Assembly: GCF_002161065.1 (NCBI RefSeq)
Contig: NZ_NFLV01000005.1
Span: forward strand, 140,682 to 204,681
Direction: 5' to 3'
Origin: Eubacterium sp. An11
Lineage (GTDB): Bacteria > Bacillota > Clostridia > Lachnospirales > Lachnospiraceae
DNA: 64,000 nt
Part shown: one piece after another, positions 42,225 through 52,072 of the stretch
Layout: each line of letters begins with the position of its first letter
How positions within the stretch are numbered: the stretch's first letter is position 1
Notes under the pieces: generated by a model
Database searches by the model: none
The model's input: only the letters and a program-made list of their open reading frames with translations
What the model was told of the DNA's origin: nothing
Translations under genes and position numbers: made by a program

Positions 42225-44828
42225 TCACAGATTCGCCAGCTCTTCATCTGCCGGTATTTCTGTATTTTTTCGCAGTTCCCATTCTTCCCGTTTTCTGCGG
42301 ATACAGGGAGAACTGAGGCATATCAGAATAAAGACTCCAAAACTGAGCAGCGATATCTTCCATCCTGCCGAAAAACCGGACGGTGTAAATGTCAGAGATA
42401 TCTGATGTTCCCCCGGTTCGAGAGCAACAGCCAGGAAGGCATCGCCTATTTTCTCCGTCTCCGCCGGTTCGCCATCCACCAGCACCTTCCATCCTTTATC
42501 ATAGGGAATGGAGAAAAGCAATTTCTGATTGTCTTTCGCATCAACATTACCGGAAATGTACCGGTCCGTCATTTTTTCAATCCGGAACGCCTGAGAAGTC
42601 ATGTTCTTCGCAAGACTTTCATACAGGGAAGAATTAAAATCGGCCGCTGAAAGACGGACATATCCCGTCGGAGTCTCCCCTTTCAGCTCAAATTTCACCG
42701 TCAGCACACTTCCCTCTTCCACCTGTCCGATGGGCAGCATGTACCCGTCAATATCTCCCTGTCTGACCACAGTGCCATTGACAGAAATCTCTGCGTTCTC
42801 CACCTGGGTACCGTCATAGAAAATGTAAAGATCATCCATATCCTTCTCCACAGGAACAGAGAACACCATATTATCCTCCGAGGACTCCTCATATTCAAAG
42901 TAATACTCTCCATCATTGGTTCTCTCAGCCGTGCAGCCGGTGACCGCCGGGTCCGGAATATCCAGACCGTCGAAAATATCATAAATCCCATAACCGAAAG
43001 CACAAAATTCATTCTGCACCCGAAACGGGTAGGCACTCTCATAAAACCACTGGTCGATATCGTTGTTAATCATATATCCAATGGACATCCCCTCTGTGGG
43101 ATTTTCATATACATCAAAATCCCCAAAGGTATCTTTATAAACAAAGTCTGTATAAAGTTCATCCTCCGGATGATAGTAAATGTACCGCACATCCAGCAGC
43201 AGATTGGTCACCGGCGTTGCACCCTGATACAGATACTCATTGGCTCCCGTATAAAAGCCCAGCGAATCCATCATCCGCACCATACCGTCTGTGGCCGTGG
43301 AACCAAACAGCCCCACCGCATTAAGGTCATACCAGGCATTCTCGTCAACCATTTTAGCGTCCGCCAGCTCACTCCTGTAAAATGTGCCGTCATCCAGACT
43401 TTTTACTGCTTCTTCCATATCTTCCGTGCCGGAGAAAAACTTCGGCACGCTGATCTGTCCCACATAATCAAAGCCCAGCACCGCCGTCACACACATTTCA
43501 GCCACTGCCACCACACTGAACGCAGTCACATGCCATTTCCGGTGCTTCTGATCAAAGCTCATCACAAAAAGGATCAGAGCATAAAGGAGCATCAGCATAC
43601 CCGCTGCGCCGTACATACCGTCATCCAGCGGGGACTCCGCCCAGTTTCTGCTGACAAAAAGCAGACTCACGCCTACCAGACAACTGAGCACCACCTGCCA
43701 GTTTCTTATACTGTCTTTGTGTTCAAACACCTCAAAGAGCATGGCGGTGAGTACAAAACCAAACAGAAACGAAAATCGATTGGGAATCCCATACTGATTA
43801 TGAAAACCGTGCCAGATAAAATTCAGGATATCCTCACTGAAACTCAGATAAAAAAATACCAGCAGCAATCCTTTTTTCAGTTTGTCCAGGAGCCGGATTT
43901 CCCGGTTGAATAGATACAATACCACCGCAAAAACCACAAAAACCCCGACATACAGATTGGCATTGCCATCAAAATTATCATGGCTTACCGGATACGCCAT
44001 GTCAAACTGTCTGGTGATCAGATCCGCAAATCCTGTCTGCCAGCCATGTTCCGGCAGCCCCATATCTGCGCCGGACGCCGTCTGTTTAATCCCCATATAA
44101 GCCGGGATCAGCAGCACAGCCGCCATTCCTGCCGCCAGCACAGAATAAAAAGCAAAAGCGATTCCTCTGAAAAAGAACTGCCTGAAATTCCGGAAAGAAT
44201 AAAAGAGGTACCAGATCACGGCAAAAATGCAGATCATAAACGCAATATAGTAATTGCAGTACAGTGCATAAAACAGCGCCGCCGCATATAATCTGCCGTC
44301 TCTTTTTTCTATGAGCCGCTCAATTCCCATAACTACAATAGGAAAAATCATCACCGCATCCAGCCACATAACATTCCAGCAGTAGCCCACCATGTAGCTG
44401 TTTAAAGCGTAGGCTGCCGAACAGACTAAAACTGTGATACCCGGCTTTTTTGTTTTTGATGTAAAATAAATACCTGCCGTCAGCCCGGACAACGCGATCT
44501 TCAGGACCACCAGAAGGCTGACCGCCATATTCAGCTGTGTTTTGTCAAACAGCAGGATAAACAGATTCAGCGGACTGGAAAGATAATAAGAAAATAATGA
44601 CAAAAAATTAATTCCAAGCCCGGCCCGAAAACTGTAAAACAGACTTCCGCCTTCTTTTAATTTATCATATAACACTGAAAAAAACGGCATGTACTGATGC
44701 AGACCGTCAATGATCAGAAAAGAATTACTGCCAAAAGGTCCCACCTGAAAGATTGCCATGCAGGCAGTCATCACCGCCAGAGGAATGAAAAAAGACAGCA
44801 ATAACAGATATTTCTTTTTGATTTCCAT
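42225..44828 (-). CDS. YfhO family membrane glycosyltransferase-like protein
   Basis: The 867-residue protein has about 12 to 13 N-terminal transmembrane helices and a large C-terminal extracytoplasmic beta domain, the layout of the YfhO family. Family members are linked to modifying lipoteichoic acid and other surface polymers with sugars. Landmarks are PFGSNSFLIIDGLHQYMPFFSVLYDKL near the start and YDKGWKVLVDGEPAET near the end. It follows a GT2 glycosyltransferase by 60 bases, so a joint role in surface glycosylation is likely. Confidence 0.9.
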   Translation of the reverse strand: MEIKKKYLLLLSFFIPLAVMTACMAIFQVGPFGSNSFLIIDGLHQYMPFFSVLYDKLKEGGSLFYSFRAGLGINFLSLFSYYLSSPLNLFILLFDKTQLNMAVSLLVVLKIALSGLTAGIYFTSKTKKPGITVLVCSAAYALNSYMVGYCWNVMWLDAVMIFPIVVMGIERLIEKRDGRLYAAALFYALYCNYYIAFMICIFAVIWYLFYSFRNFRQFFFRGIAFAFYSVLAAGMAAVLLIPAYMGIKQTASGADMGLPEHGWQTGFADLITRQFDMAYPVSHDNFDGNANLYVGVFVVFAVVLYLFNREIRLLDKLKKGLLLVFFYLSFSEDILNFIWHGFHNQYGIPNRFSFLFGFVLTAMLFEVFEHKDSIRNWQVVLSCLVGVSLLFVSRNWAESPLDDGMYGAAGMLMLLYALILFVMSFDQKHRKWHVTAFSVVAVAEMCVTAVLGFDYVGQISVPKFFSGTEDMEEAVKSLDDGTFYRSELADAKMVDENAWYDLNAVGLFGSTATDGMVRMMDSLGFYTGANEYLYQGATPVTNLLLDVRYIYYHPEDELYTDFVYKDTFGDFDVYENPTEGMSIGYMINNDIDQWFYESAYPFRVQNEFCAFGYGIYDIFDGLDIPDPAVTGCTAERTNDGEYYFEYEESSEDNMVFSVPVEKDMDDLYIFYDGTQVENAEISVNGTVVRQGDIDGYMLPIGQVEEGSVLTVKFELKGETPTGYVRLSAADFNSSLYESLAKNMTSQAFRIEKMTDRYISGNVDAKDNQKLLFSIPYDKGWKVLVDGEPAETEKIGDAFLAVALEPGEHQISLTFTPSGFSAGWKISLLSFGVFILICLSSPCIRRKREEWELRKNTEIPADEELANL

Positions 44829-44888
44829 TTTCTTCTCCTTATGATGTAGTTCTCTTACTCCTTACGATGTCATTTATTGACTCTCTTT

Positions 44889-45617
44889 TTATAATCTCTC
44901 CATATTTTTTATCCTCTTTTTCAAAATGCCCAGACACCGCAGAATGTTCATTCTCTTTTTCAACATGAACCAGATGCCCCCGTGGCTCAGATCCGTCACA
45001 TTTCCCCCGTGTCTCCGGTATCCGATTAGCGGCTCTTTCAGAAGGCCGACACCGCCGCAGAGCTCTGCCGCCGTTCCAATCCAGTAATCATGCATATACA
45101 TCTGCTCCGGTATAGGGATCAGTACCGGAAGCAATTCCCTTCGAAACGCCATGCAGCATCCCATATAACTGTTTTTAAGAAAATTTTTCAATAGTCCGCT
45201 GCGGCTGTTCCGCATTTCAAACAATGTCAGTTCTTCTGTTTTCTGTCCCTTTTCGTTAATAATCTCCGCATTATGAAGCACTGCCATGACGCCGGACCTG
45301 CGGAAAGCCTTTATCACCTTCTCCACCTTTCCATCTTTCCAGATATCATCCTGATCAGACAGAAAGATAATATCGCCGGCACAATAGGTGATGGCATTCT
45401 CAAAATTCTTCACCACTCCCTTTGACGGCCCCGTCAAAAGCTGGATTCTGGAATCTTCCCGGGCTCTCTGCTCAAGAATCTCTCCGGAACCGTCCGACGC
45501 CGCGTCCACCGACACGACTACTTCATCTTCCGCCCCCAGCTGCGCCAGGATGGAAGAAAGCTGTTCTTCTATATATTCTCCACCATTATAATATGCCATG
45601 GCCACTGATATCTTCAT
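44889..45617 (-). CDS. family 2 glycosyltransferase
   Basis: The 242-residue GT-A enzyme shows ISVAMAYYNGGEYIEEQLSSILAQ, a donor-site VVVSVDAASDGSGEIL, and a DXD-like LSDQDDIW, typical of rhamnosyltransferase-like GT2 enzymes. It lacks a transmembrane segment. I use the ATG at 45617 after GGGAGGGTACC; an open frame of 50 more codons upstream overlaps the small gene in another frame. It is likely co-transcribed with yfhO-like and the 59-codon gene. Confidence 0.88.
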   Translation of the reverse strand: MKISVAMAYYNGGEYIEEQLSSILAQLGAEDEVVVSVDAASDGSGEILEQRAREDSRIQLLTGPSKGVVKNFENAITYCAGDIIFLSDQDDIWKDGKVEKVIKAFRRSGVMAVLHNAEIINEKGQKTEELTLFEMRNSRSGLLKNFLKNSYMGCCMAFRRELLPVLIPIPEQMYMHDYWIGTAAELCGGVGLLKEPLIGYRRHGGNVTDLSHGGIWFMLKKRMNILRCLGILKKRIKNMERL

Positions 45618-45669
45618 GGTACCCTCCCATAAATATCTGCCGGAAACATCTTTGCTGCCGGCATTTTCT

Positions 45670-45849
45670 TTACAATATAATGTCATCTTCTTCTTTCTTT
45701 TTCTGTGCTGCCAGTATCCGTTTTCGTTCTTCTTCCGGCAGATTCTCATCCTGCAGCAGTGTATCATAATTTTTTGTACTTCTTGTTAAATTATTGCCCA
45801 GAAAGATTTTTTCCACCTGGCTGTCCATTCTTCCGATCACAACACCCAT
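45670..45849 (-). CDS. small charged hypothetical protein (59 aa)
   Basis: This short gene is not a recognised family. It starts MGVVIGRMDSQVEK and ends in a long charged helix (LPEEERKRILAAQKKKEEDDIIL as landmarks). The support is a perfect AAGGAGG ribosome site 5 bases before the ATG and its position 52 bases ahead of the GT2 gene on the same strand. It may be a small partner of the surface-polysaccharide operon. Confidence 0.55.
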   Translation of the reverse strand: MGVVIGRMDSQVEKIFLGNNLTRSTKNYDTLLQDENLPEEERKRILAAQKKKEEDDIIL

Positions 45850-45997
45850 AATATCCTCCTTATATCTATATTCTTCGATTTATTTCACAGTTTGTTCAAA
45901 AACAATTCAAAATCAGGACATACTTTTTTATTATACTACAGTCAGCAACAAAGAAATCCCTCTATTTCTTGTGGCTAAAGATTTTTTTCATATTTTG

Positions 45998-46037
45998 AAG
46001 CCCATAAGTTCAGGCATATGGGCTTCCTCCTTTTTTT
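45998..46037 (+). terminator. plus-strand terminator-like hairpin without an obvious gene
   Basis: AAGCCCATA (45998-46006) and TATGGGCTT (46017-46025) are perfect inverted copies followed by CCTCC and T7 on the plus strand. No plus-strand gene ends here. Confidence 0.6.
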
Positions 46038-46044
46038 AAGTGCT

Positions 46045-46085
46045 AACCCCCGGTAAATTTCTCATTTACCGGGGGTTATTTTTTC
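46045..46085. terminator. strong terminator hairpin after the Ig-like surface protein gene
   Basis: AACCCCCGGTAAAT and ATTTACCGGGGGTT (46045-46077) make a perfect 14-bp stem. The plus side continues TTATTTTTT, the minus side lacks a long T-run but lies 30 bases after the stop of the leftward surface-protein gene, so it may serve either strand. The 268-base gap 45850-46117 otherwise shows no gene. Confidence 0.75.
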
Positions 46086-46117
46086 TCTTTGGAATGTCCG
46101 GTCCGCCTGACCACTAT

Positions 46118-47446
46118 TTATTTTGTCTTAATCTTCATCACATTGGACCAGCTGGAATAATAGGTAATTCCCATTACTTTCTTATAGGTACGCACCCGAA
46201 CATAGTATTTCTTTTTCGATTTCAAATTCTTAAATGTGTATTTTGTCGTGCCTTTCTTTACTTTCACTTTCTTCACGTTAGAAGAAAAATCTTTTTTCGT
46301 GGAACACATCACCACATATCCGGTTACCTGCTTATCCTTTTTGGCCCATTTTGCTTTCAGCTTTTTCTTGCCTTTCACCAGCTTTTTCAACTTGGTGTCC
46401 TGCGGCCGAATCTTAAAGCTCATAATCCGGGATCCGCTGAAATTTCCTTTTCCAATGACCATGACACCTGCCACGCCGACTTTTTTGTTATCTGCATAGG
46501 TAATCGTGTAGTCAACGCCTTCCACCAGTGTTTTCTGACCAAGCACCGCGTTCTGTTTGCCTGTCACTGTAAAGGTGAAATTCACCTGCGGTTTCAGGGC
46601 CTGTCCTGTATAAGTATAGGTCTTTTTGGAGAGATCCGGCGTGTAGGAAAGTTCGTAAATGTTCTTTGCCGAAATCTCGAAGGTCATAGTCCTCTGCCCG
46701 GTATAATTTCCTTTCCCCTTTACCGTGGCGGATGCCGTTCCGACGTTTTCATTATTGACATAATCCTTTATCCGGTAATCCGTACCGCGCACCAGCTTCA
46801 CGTTATTATAATACATATTCACATCGGCGTTGATCGGGCTGCCCCGGTATACCTTGTCCTTGCCTTCCATCTGTAAGTCGGCGATATCTTTTTTGTTGAT
46901 GGTGAACTTTTTTGTTACCGTCCCGGTATACTCTCCTGTTCCCGTTACGGTTACCGTGGCTTCCCCGGCATTCGTGTTGTCTTTATAAGTCACCGTATAG
47001 TCGGTATCTTTTTTCAAAGTCTTTTCTGTTTCTTCTCCGGAACCGCTGACTTCCTCCTGTCCGCCGGCACCGCCGCTGCCGGTATCGACATCCTGCCCGT
47101 CATTGCCGGTATTGGAATCAGCTGTCTGGCTGCCCGAGCTGCTGTCATCGGAACTATCGCCGGTTCCCGTCTGGTCATCTGCCGCCGCGTCTTCTTTTAC
47201 CTTGCCCCTGACAGTAACCTCCGGGGTGATGGCGCTTCCGGAATATGTATACTCGCTGTTTGCCAGAGCGACCTCAAACCCGGAAATATCAATCTTGTCC
47301 GTAGTCTCTCCCGGCGTGGTCGTCGCGGTTCCGTCTGTACCGCCGGTATTCTCCGCTGCCTTCACGGAGTAACCCGCCATGCCGCAGGCCAGGACCCCCG
47401 CTGCCAGCAATACAAAAAGTCTGCTTTTCCATCGCAACTGCATCAT
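46118..47446 (-). CDS. secreted protein with MBG/Ig-like repeats and FN3 domain
   Basis: The 442-residue protein has a signal peptide (residues 1-31, ending SVKAAE), an Asp/Ser/Gly-rich low-complexity region (about 85-140), and at least three MBG- or Ig-like repeats with the recurring pattern YTYSGxAxTPxV...DYTVTYxDNxNAG...GxYTGT. A C-terminal FN3-type Lys-rich domain ends it (KAKWAKKDKQVTGYVVMCSTKKDF). No LPXTG sorting signal is seen, so it is probably free or attached by its basic domain. A cell-surface adhesin or wall role is an inference. Confidence 0.8.
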   Translation of the reverse strand: MMQLRWKSRLFVLLAAGVLACGMAGYSVKAAENTGGTDGTATTTPGETTDKIDISGFEVALANSEYTYSGSAITPEVTVRGKVKEDAAADDQTGTGDSSDDSSSGSQTADSNTGNDGQDVDTGSGGAGGQEEVSGSGEETEKTLKKDTDYTVTYKDNTNAGEATVTVTGTGEYTGTVTKKFTINKKDIADLQMEGKDKVYRGSPINADVNMYYNNVKLVRGTDYRIKDYVNNENVGTASATVKGKGNYTGQRTMTFEISAKNIYELSYTPDLSKKTYTYTGQALKPQVNFTFTVTGKQNAVLGQKTLVEGVDYTITYADNKKVGVAGVMVIGKGNFSGSRIMSFKIRPQDTKLKKLVKGKKKLKAKWAKKDKQVTGYVVMCSTKKDFSSNVKKVKVKKGTTKYTFKNLKSKKKYYVRVRTYKKVMGITYYSSWSNVMKIKTK

Positions 47447-47595
47447 AATACCTCCTCCTTTTTTTATTCCAGACTTATTTCCACTAAATCTGATATGAGT
47501 TTGTAACTTTTCTGTAACATTTTACCATGGAAATGTGGTCTGAAAATGTAATTTCTATTCTTCCCGATATTTACCTGCAGCAGTTTTTAAAACAG

Positions 47596-48903
47596 TTATT
47601 TCTGTACCTGTCCGGCCAGATAATTGACAAACTGCTGTGCTGTTCTGCCGGAAATTCCCCCATGGGACAGCTCCCATTTATTTGCCTGAGCGCAAAGTTC
47701 TTCATCAGATAAAGTAATCTGAGGATATTTTTTCGCCAGATTGCGGACAATCTCAAAATATTCTTTCTGAGACGGCTTGGAGAAGTTGATAGTGATACCA
47801 AAACGGTACACCAGAGATAATTTCTCCTGCATGGTATCGGAGCGGTGCAGTTCCTCATCCATATCGGAACGGTCGTTCCATGTCTCCCGGATCAGATGGC
47901 GCCGGTTGGAAGTAGCGTAAATGAGCACGTTGTCCGGCCGGGTCTCCATTCCTCCCTCGATGACCGCCTTCAGATACTTGTATTCAATCTCAAACTCTTC
48001 GAAGGATAAATCATCCATATAAATAATAAAGCGATAATTTCTGTTTTTCACATGACTGATAATCTGAGACAGATATTTAAACTGATGTTTATAAATCTCG
48101 ATCATCCGCAGTCCACGGTCATAATATTCATTTAAGATTGCCTTGATACTTGTGGATTTACCTGTTCCCGCATCGCCGAACAGCAGACAATTGTTGGCCG
48201 CTCTTCCGCAGACGAAAGCCTCCGTATTATCTACCAGCTTCTTTTTCTGAATTTCATAACCAGTCAGATCGTCAAGCACCACTTTATCAAGATTATTGAT
48301 CGGTATGAGCTCCGGCATCTCGTCTCTCTCCTCAATACGAAACGCTTTATTGAGTCCAAACATTCCCACGCCGTACTCTTTATAGAAGTTCACCACCGCG
48401 TCAAAAAACTGATCTGCATTTTCCGCTGCCGCCAGCACATCAGAAAGTGCACGGACTTTCTCGCTGACATTTTTATTGTACATTCTTTCCTGCTTCGCCA
48501 CCGCCTTATAACTGAGCAGGGTTGAAAAGCAGTCTATACCAAGGGTCTCCTCAATAGGGCGAAAATCATAGTGGAACAGATGAATAAATGCCTCAAAGTC
48601 ATTTTTCGCAAAATGATTCACCGTGCTTCCCTCGCTGGCGCCCACTTTTTCACAGGTGAGACTGAAAGAATTCTCATTGGTGATGAGAACAAAAGTCAGA
48701 TAATTATGCCACAGGTTCTTGTCAAAACCATAGGTGGTGGCCAGATCCAGCAGCTTTTTCACTTCTCTGTAAATATCCGTGATCAGTTCCTCGCTGCGGT
48801 AATGGCAGCTGTCAAAACGTTTGAAAATGTCTGAGAGCCTCCGCAGAATACTGTCCTCTCCCAGATTCCGGTATAAAATCAGCTTCGATACTTCACGATA
48901 CAT
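47596..48903 (-). CDS. DUF815 AAA+ ATPase
   Basis: The 435-residue protein ends in a DUF815 AAA+ domain with Walker [11 protein letters not shown] (about residue 243), Walker [15 protein letters not shown] (about 296), and [22 protein letters not shown], which carries sensor and arginine motifs. The first 190 residues are helical and not recognised. The start overlaps the preceding 221-aa gene by 11 bases, so the two act together. Targets are unknown. Confidence 0.88.
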   Translation of the reverse strand: MYREVSKLILYRNLGEDSILRRLSDIFKRFDSCHYRSEELITDIYREVKKLLDLATTYGFDKNLWHNYLTFVLITNENSFSLTCEKVGASEGSTVNHFAKNDFEAFIHLFHYDFRPIEETLGIDCFSTLLSYKAVAKQERMYNKNVSEKVRALSDVLAAAENADQFFDAVVNFYKEYGVGMFGLNKAFRIEERDEMPELIPINNLDKVVLDDLTGYEIQKKKLVDNTEAFVCGRAANNCLLFGDAGTGKSTSIKAILNEYYDRGLRMIEIYKHQFKYLSQIISHVKNRNYRFIIYMDDLSFEEFEIEYKYLKAVIEGGMETRPDNVLIYATSNRRHLIRETWNDRSDMDEELHRSDTMQEKLSLVYRFGITINFSKPSQKEYFEIVRNLAKKYPQITLSDEELCAQANKWELSHGGISGRTAQQFVNYLAGQVQK

Positions 48904-49558
48904 GTTCCGGGTCCTCCTCTTTTAATATGTCATCAAGCATTCCGTCCACATTCAGGCTGTCCAGCTGGGAGGCGAACTGCTTTTTCATCTCATCAATTTT
49001 ATTGCGGGCGCTCTCCCGGTCTCCGTCAAAAGCGGTATAGCCCTCGTAATCTGCCACCGAAGGCTTGCCCTCCTCCCGCCGCTTTCCTCCGTAGAGTTCC
49101 AGTCCCGGAAAAGAAAACCTCGGTTTATCCTCGTCATGGATATTGCCGTTTCGGATATCTTCCAGAGTCACCAGTCCCGGAAACGCGTGTTTCGGCCGGT
49201 AATCCGGCATGTTGAACACTTCAAAACAGTCCAGAATGTTCACATCGGTCAGATCCTCCGGAATCCCGTCTTTCAGATAGTTTGGAAAATGTTCTTTATA
49301 GAACTCATAAATAACCTGCTTCACTTCCGGCCGTTTCAAATCTGCCGGCAGCCGCTCCTCATTAACGTAGAAATAATATCGGTCCACATAGGGGAGAATC
49401 CTCTCCTCGGAAGTAATGGACGTGATTTCCGGTACGTTTTCATAATGGACCTCTTTGGTCCGGTAGGTGGACTTTCCCTTTTTTGTCTGGGTAATCCCCT
49501 CCATTTTATATTTGTCCATCTCAAAAAACAGACTTTTCAGCAACGAAAACTCAAACAT
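48893..49558 (-). CDS. hypothetical protein coupled to the DUF815 ATPase
   Basis: I do not recognise this 221-residue soluble protein. It starts [17 protein letters not shown], has a basic, Tyr-rich first half and a more acidic second half ending [20 protein letters not shown]. Its stop overlaps the start of the DUF815 gene, which suggests a subunit or substrate of that ATPase. Ribosome site AAAGGGGAAGA. Confidence 0.7.
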   Translation of the reverse strand: MFEFSLLKSLFFEMDKYKMEGITQTKKGKSTYRTKEVHYENVPEITSITSEERILPYVDRYYFYVNEERLPADLKRPEVKQVIYEFYKEHFPNYLKDGIPEDLTDVNILDCFEVFNMPDYRPKHAFPGLVTLEDIRNGNIHDEDKPRFSFPGLELYGGKRREEGKPSVADYEGYTAFDGDRESARNKIDEMKKQFASQLDSLNVDGMLDDILKEEDPEHVS

Positions 49559-49650
49559 TGTTCTTCCCCTTTCCTGCTGTATATTCTCCCGTTGTCTGAT
49601 GGGTCAGACATTTTCAATCCTCCCGGCAGCGCATTGCCGTTATGGCTTTT

Positions 49651-51459
49651 TTATTGTTCCAGAAGCTCCTCCATCTCATCCAGCAGCTCACCGAAAAGCC
49701 TGAGGGCTGACTGCACTGGCTCCGGAGTAGTCATATCCACGCCGCAGAGCTTTAACAGATCAATCGGATTCATGGAACTGCCGCCGCTTAAAAACTTCAT
49801 ATAGCCTTCTCTGGCTGCCTCATCGCCGCTTAAAATCTTCCTGCTGATGGCAATGGCCGCCGAATATCCCGTAGCGTACTGGTATACATAAAACGGAGTA
49901 TAGAAATGTGGAATTCTTGACCATTCCAGGGCAATTTCTTTATCGATCACAATACCGTCTCCGAAATACTGTTCATTGAGCTTATAGTAAATGTCATTTA
50001 AAATCTCCGCGGTCAGCGGTTCTCCTTTTCCTGCCATCTCATGGGTGATTTTCTCAAACTCCGCAAACATGGTCTGGCGGTACAGAGTTCCTTTGAACTG
50101 CTCCAGAAAATAATTGATCAGATAGGCCTTTTCCTTTTTGTCATCCGTATGTTTCAGGAGATATTCCATCAAAAGCGCCTCGTTGCAGGTGGATGCCACC
50201 TCCGCCACAAAAATGCGGTAACCGGCGTAGAGATACGGCTGATTCTGATCGGAATAATAAGAATGCATGGAATGTCCCATCTCATGGGCCAGGGTAAACA
50301 CATTATTAAGATTGTCCTGATAATTCATGAGAACAAACGGATGGCAGCCGTAAGCGCCCCAGGAATAGGCGCCGCTGCGCTTGCCCTGATTCTCATAGAC
50401 ATCGATCCAGCCCCCGTCCATGCCCTCAGAAAGCACCTTGATATATTCCTCTCCCAGAGGCTCCAGTCCTTTTTTGACAATCTTCTTGGCCTCCTCAAAA
50501 GGAATCTTCATGGTCACTTCATCCACCATCGGCGCATAGAGATCATACATGTGCAGTTCTTCCACACCGAGAGCCTTTTTGCGCAGTCCCACATAACGGT
50601 GCATCAAAGACATATTTTCATGAACCGTATCAATCAGCTGGGTGTACACGGACACCGGAATCTCCCCGCCATCCAGCGCCATAGCCAGGGCAGAATCATA
50701 TTTGCGCACTTTGGCAAAAAACGCACTGCTCTTGAGATTGGCGCTGTAGGTGGCTGCCAGTGTATTCCTGTACTGGCCGTACTGGGAATACATGGACGCA
50801 AATGCCTCTTTTCTTATCTCTCTGTCCCTGCTTTCCATGAGAAGGCTGTACCGTCCGTGGGACACCGGAATCTCCTCTCCGTTCTTTCCCTTGATGGCTG
50901 GAAACTTCACGTCAGCATTATTGAACATGGAAAAAATGTTGGAAATATCCTCTGACATATCGCTGACATCGGCAAGAACCGCTTCCATTTCTTTGGAAAG
51001 CACATGCTCCTGCTGCCGGAACAACTCATAGAAGAATCTCCGGTACAGTTCCATATCTTCCGATTCCTCAAACCAGCCGTCGATGGTTTCCTTTCCCACG
51101 GATAAAAGCTCCGGCTCCTCAAAAACCGTGGCGCTGCTCAGCTTCAGAGAAAGCATCTGGGCCTGCGCAGTGAGCTTCTGATAGACAGCGTTGCCGGTAT
51201 CCTCATGATATTTCTGATTGGCATAAACGTAAACCGCCTCAAAACGTTTCATAACTTCCTGTTTTTTGTTCATATATTCCAGAAACGTATGAACCCCTTC
51301 TCCCAGTCTTCCTTCATAGGAAGCAAGCTCCGGGATACTTTTCTCCAGCAATTCGTAATCTTTCTGCCAGAGATCATCAGAAGCATATAAATCCTCGATA
51401 TGCCACTGATATTTTTTATCACACTCTTCCCTTCTGGGAACTGCTTTTATCTCTTCCAT
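49651..51459 (-). CDS. pepF: oligoendopeptidase F
   Basis: The 602-residue M3 metallopeptidase has the zinc motif HEMGH in TLAHEMGHSMHSYYS (about residue 390), a downstream Glu in AEVASTCNEALLMEYLL, and the helical N-terminal PepF domain. It hydrolyses peptides of about 7-17 residues in the cytoplasm. The length is normal. The region between it and the 221-aa gene holds only short hairpins. Confidence 0.96.
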   Translation of the reverse strand: MEEIKAVPRREECDKKYQWHIEDLYASDDLWQKDYELLEKSIPELASYEGRLGEGVHTFLEYMNKKQEVMKRFEAVYVYANQKYHEDTGNAVYQKLTAQAQMLSLKLSSATVFEEPELLSVGKETIDGWFEESEDMELYRRFFYELFRQQEHVLSKEMEAVLADVSDMSEDISNIFSMFNNADVKFPAIKGKNGEEIPVSHGRYSLLMESRDREIRKEAFASMYSQYGQYRNTLAATYSANLKSSAFFAKVRKYDSALAMALDGGEIPVSVYTQLIDTVHENMSLMHRYVGLRKKALGVEELHMYDLYAPMVDEVTMKIPFEEAKKIVKKGLEPLGEEYIKVLSEGMDGGWIDVYENQGKRSGAYSWGAYGCHPFVLMNYQDNLNNVFTLAHEMGHSMHSYYSDQNQPYLYAGYRIFVAEVASTCNEALLMEYLLKHTDDKKEKAYLINYFLEQFKGTLYRQTMFAEFEKITHEMAGKGEPLTAEILNDIYYKLNEQYFGDGIVIDKEIALEWSRIPHFYTPFYVYQYATGYSAAIAISRKILSGDEAAREGYMKFLSGGSSMNPIDLLKLCGVDMTTPEPVQSALRLFGELLDEMEELLEQ

Positions 51460-51485
51460 CTGTATACCGCCTTTCTGTTTACTGT

Positions 51486-52001
51486 TTATAGTTCCCCTTC
51501 CGCCAGGGTATATACAAAGGTCTGCTCCTCATTGTCCGGCGTATTATAATTGCTGATTTCCACGCTGGTGGTTCCATCGCTGATTTCCGCATAGATACTC
51601 ACCGTTGCATCTCTTCCCACAGGAAGAATCCTCGTGTCCTCCACGTGGGCCGACGACGCGGAATCCGTATCATCATACTGCATGTAGACTTCCCCGTCAT
51701 TGCCGGACAAATAAAAGGATGTGTACGCCAGCTGCTCCACATGACTGCCCTGATTATTGACAGTCAGATCAAAACGATACATCTGATAACCGTCTCCCGC
51801 TGTCCTTCCTTTATAATCAGGCACCATCTGCCCCTGAACATCGATGATCCGCAGGTCAGAATAACGCTCGTTATCGCTGTCCCCGAACAAATCTCCCGCT
51901 GTATCCAGAAACAGCGGCAGAACAGAAGCCAGTACATTGATCAAAACCACCACAACAACAATATATTTGACCACAGCCAGACCGCTTTTTCTTTTTTTCA
52001 T
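51486..52001 (-). CDS. membrane-anchored hypothetical protein with Ig-like DUF4352-type domain
   Basis: The 171-residue protein has one N-terminal helix (residues about 8-31, VVKYIVVVVVLINVLASVLPLFL) and an extracytoplasmic beta domain (DGYQMYRFDLTVNNQGSHVEQLAYTSFYLSGNDGEVYMQ), resembling DUF4352/Telomeric repeat-type Ig folds. No clear function. I use the ATG at 52001 after GGAGGAGAGACG. It lies between pepF and a zinc-ribbon membrane protein on one strand. Confidence 0.6.
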   Translation of the reverse strand: MKKRKSGLAVVKYIVVVVVLINVLASVLPLFLDTAGDLFGDSDNERYSDLRIIDVQGQMVPDYKGRTAGDGYQMYRFDLTVNNQGSHVEQLAYTSFYLSGNDGEVYMQYDDTDSASSAHVEDTRILPVGRDATVSIYAEISDGTTSVEISNYNTPDNEEQTFVYTLAEGEL

Positions 52002-52072
52002 CGTCTCTCCTCCCAAATCCGTATGCGAAGGATCCTTACTATTACTGCTCCCTGCACTGTCCTGCCCCCACA

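Noticed and set aside
43170..43913. 247-codon His-rich plus-strand frame over the YfhO-like gene
   Set aside because: The His/Gln-rich composition is typical of reverse-strand shadows of membrane protein genes.
50041..50955. 304-codon plus-strand open frame over pepF
   Set aside because: It is antisense to the oligoendopeptidase with an intact HEXXH motif.
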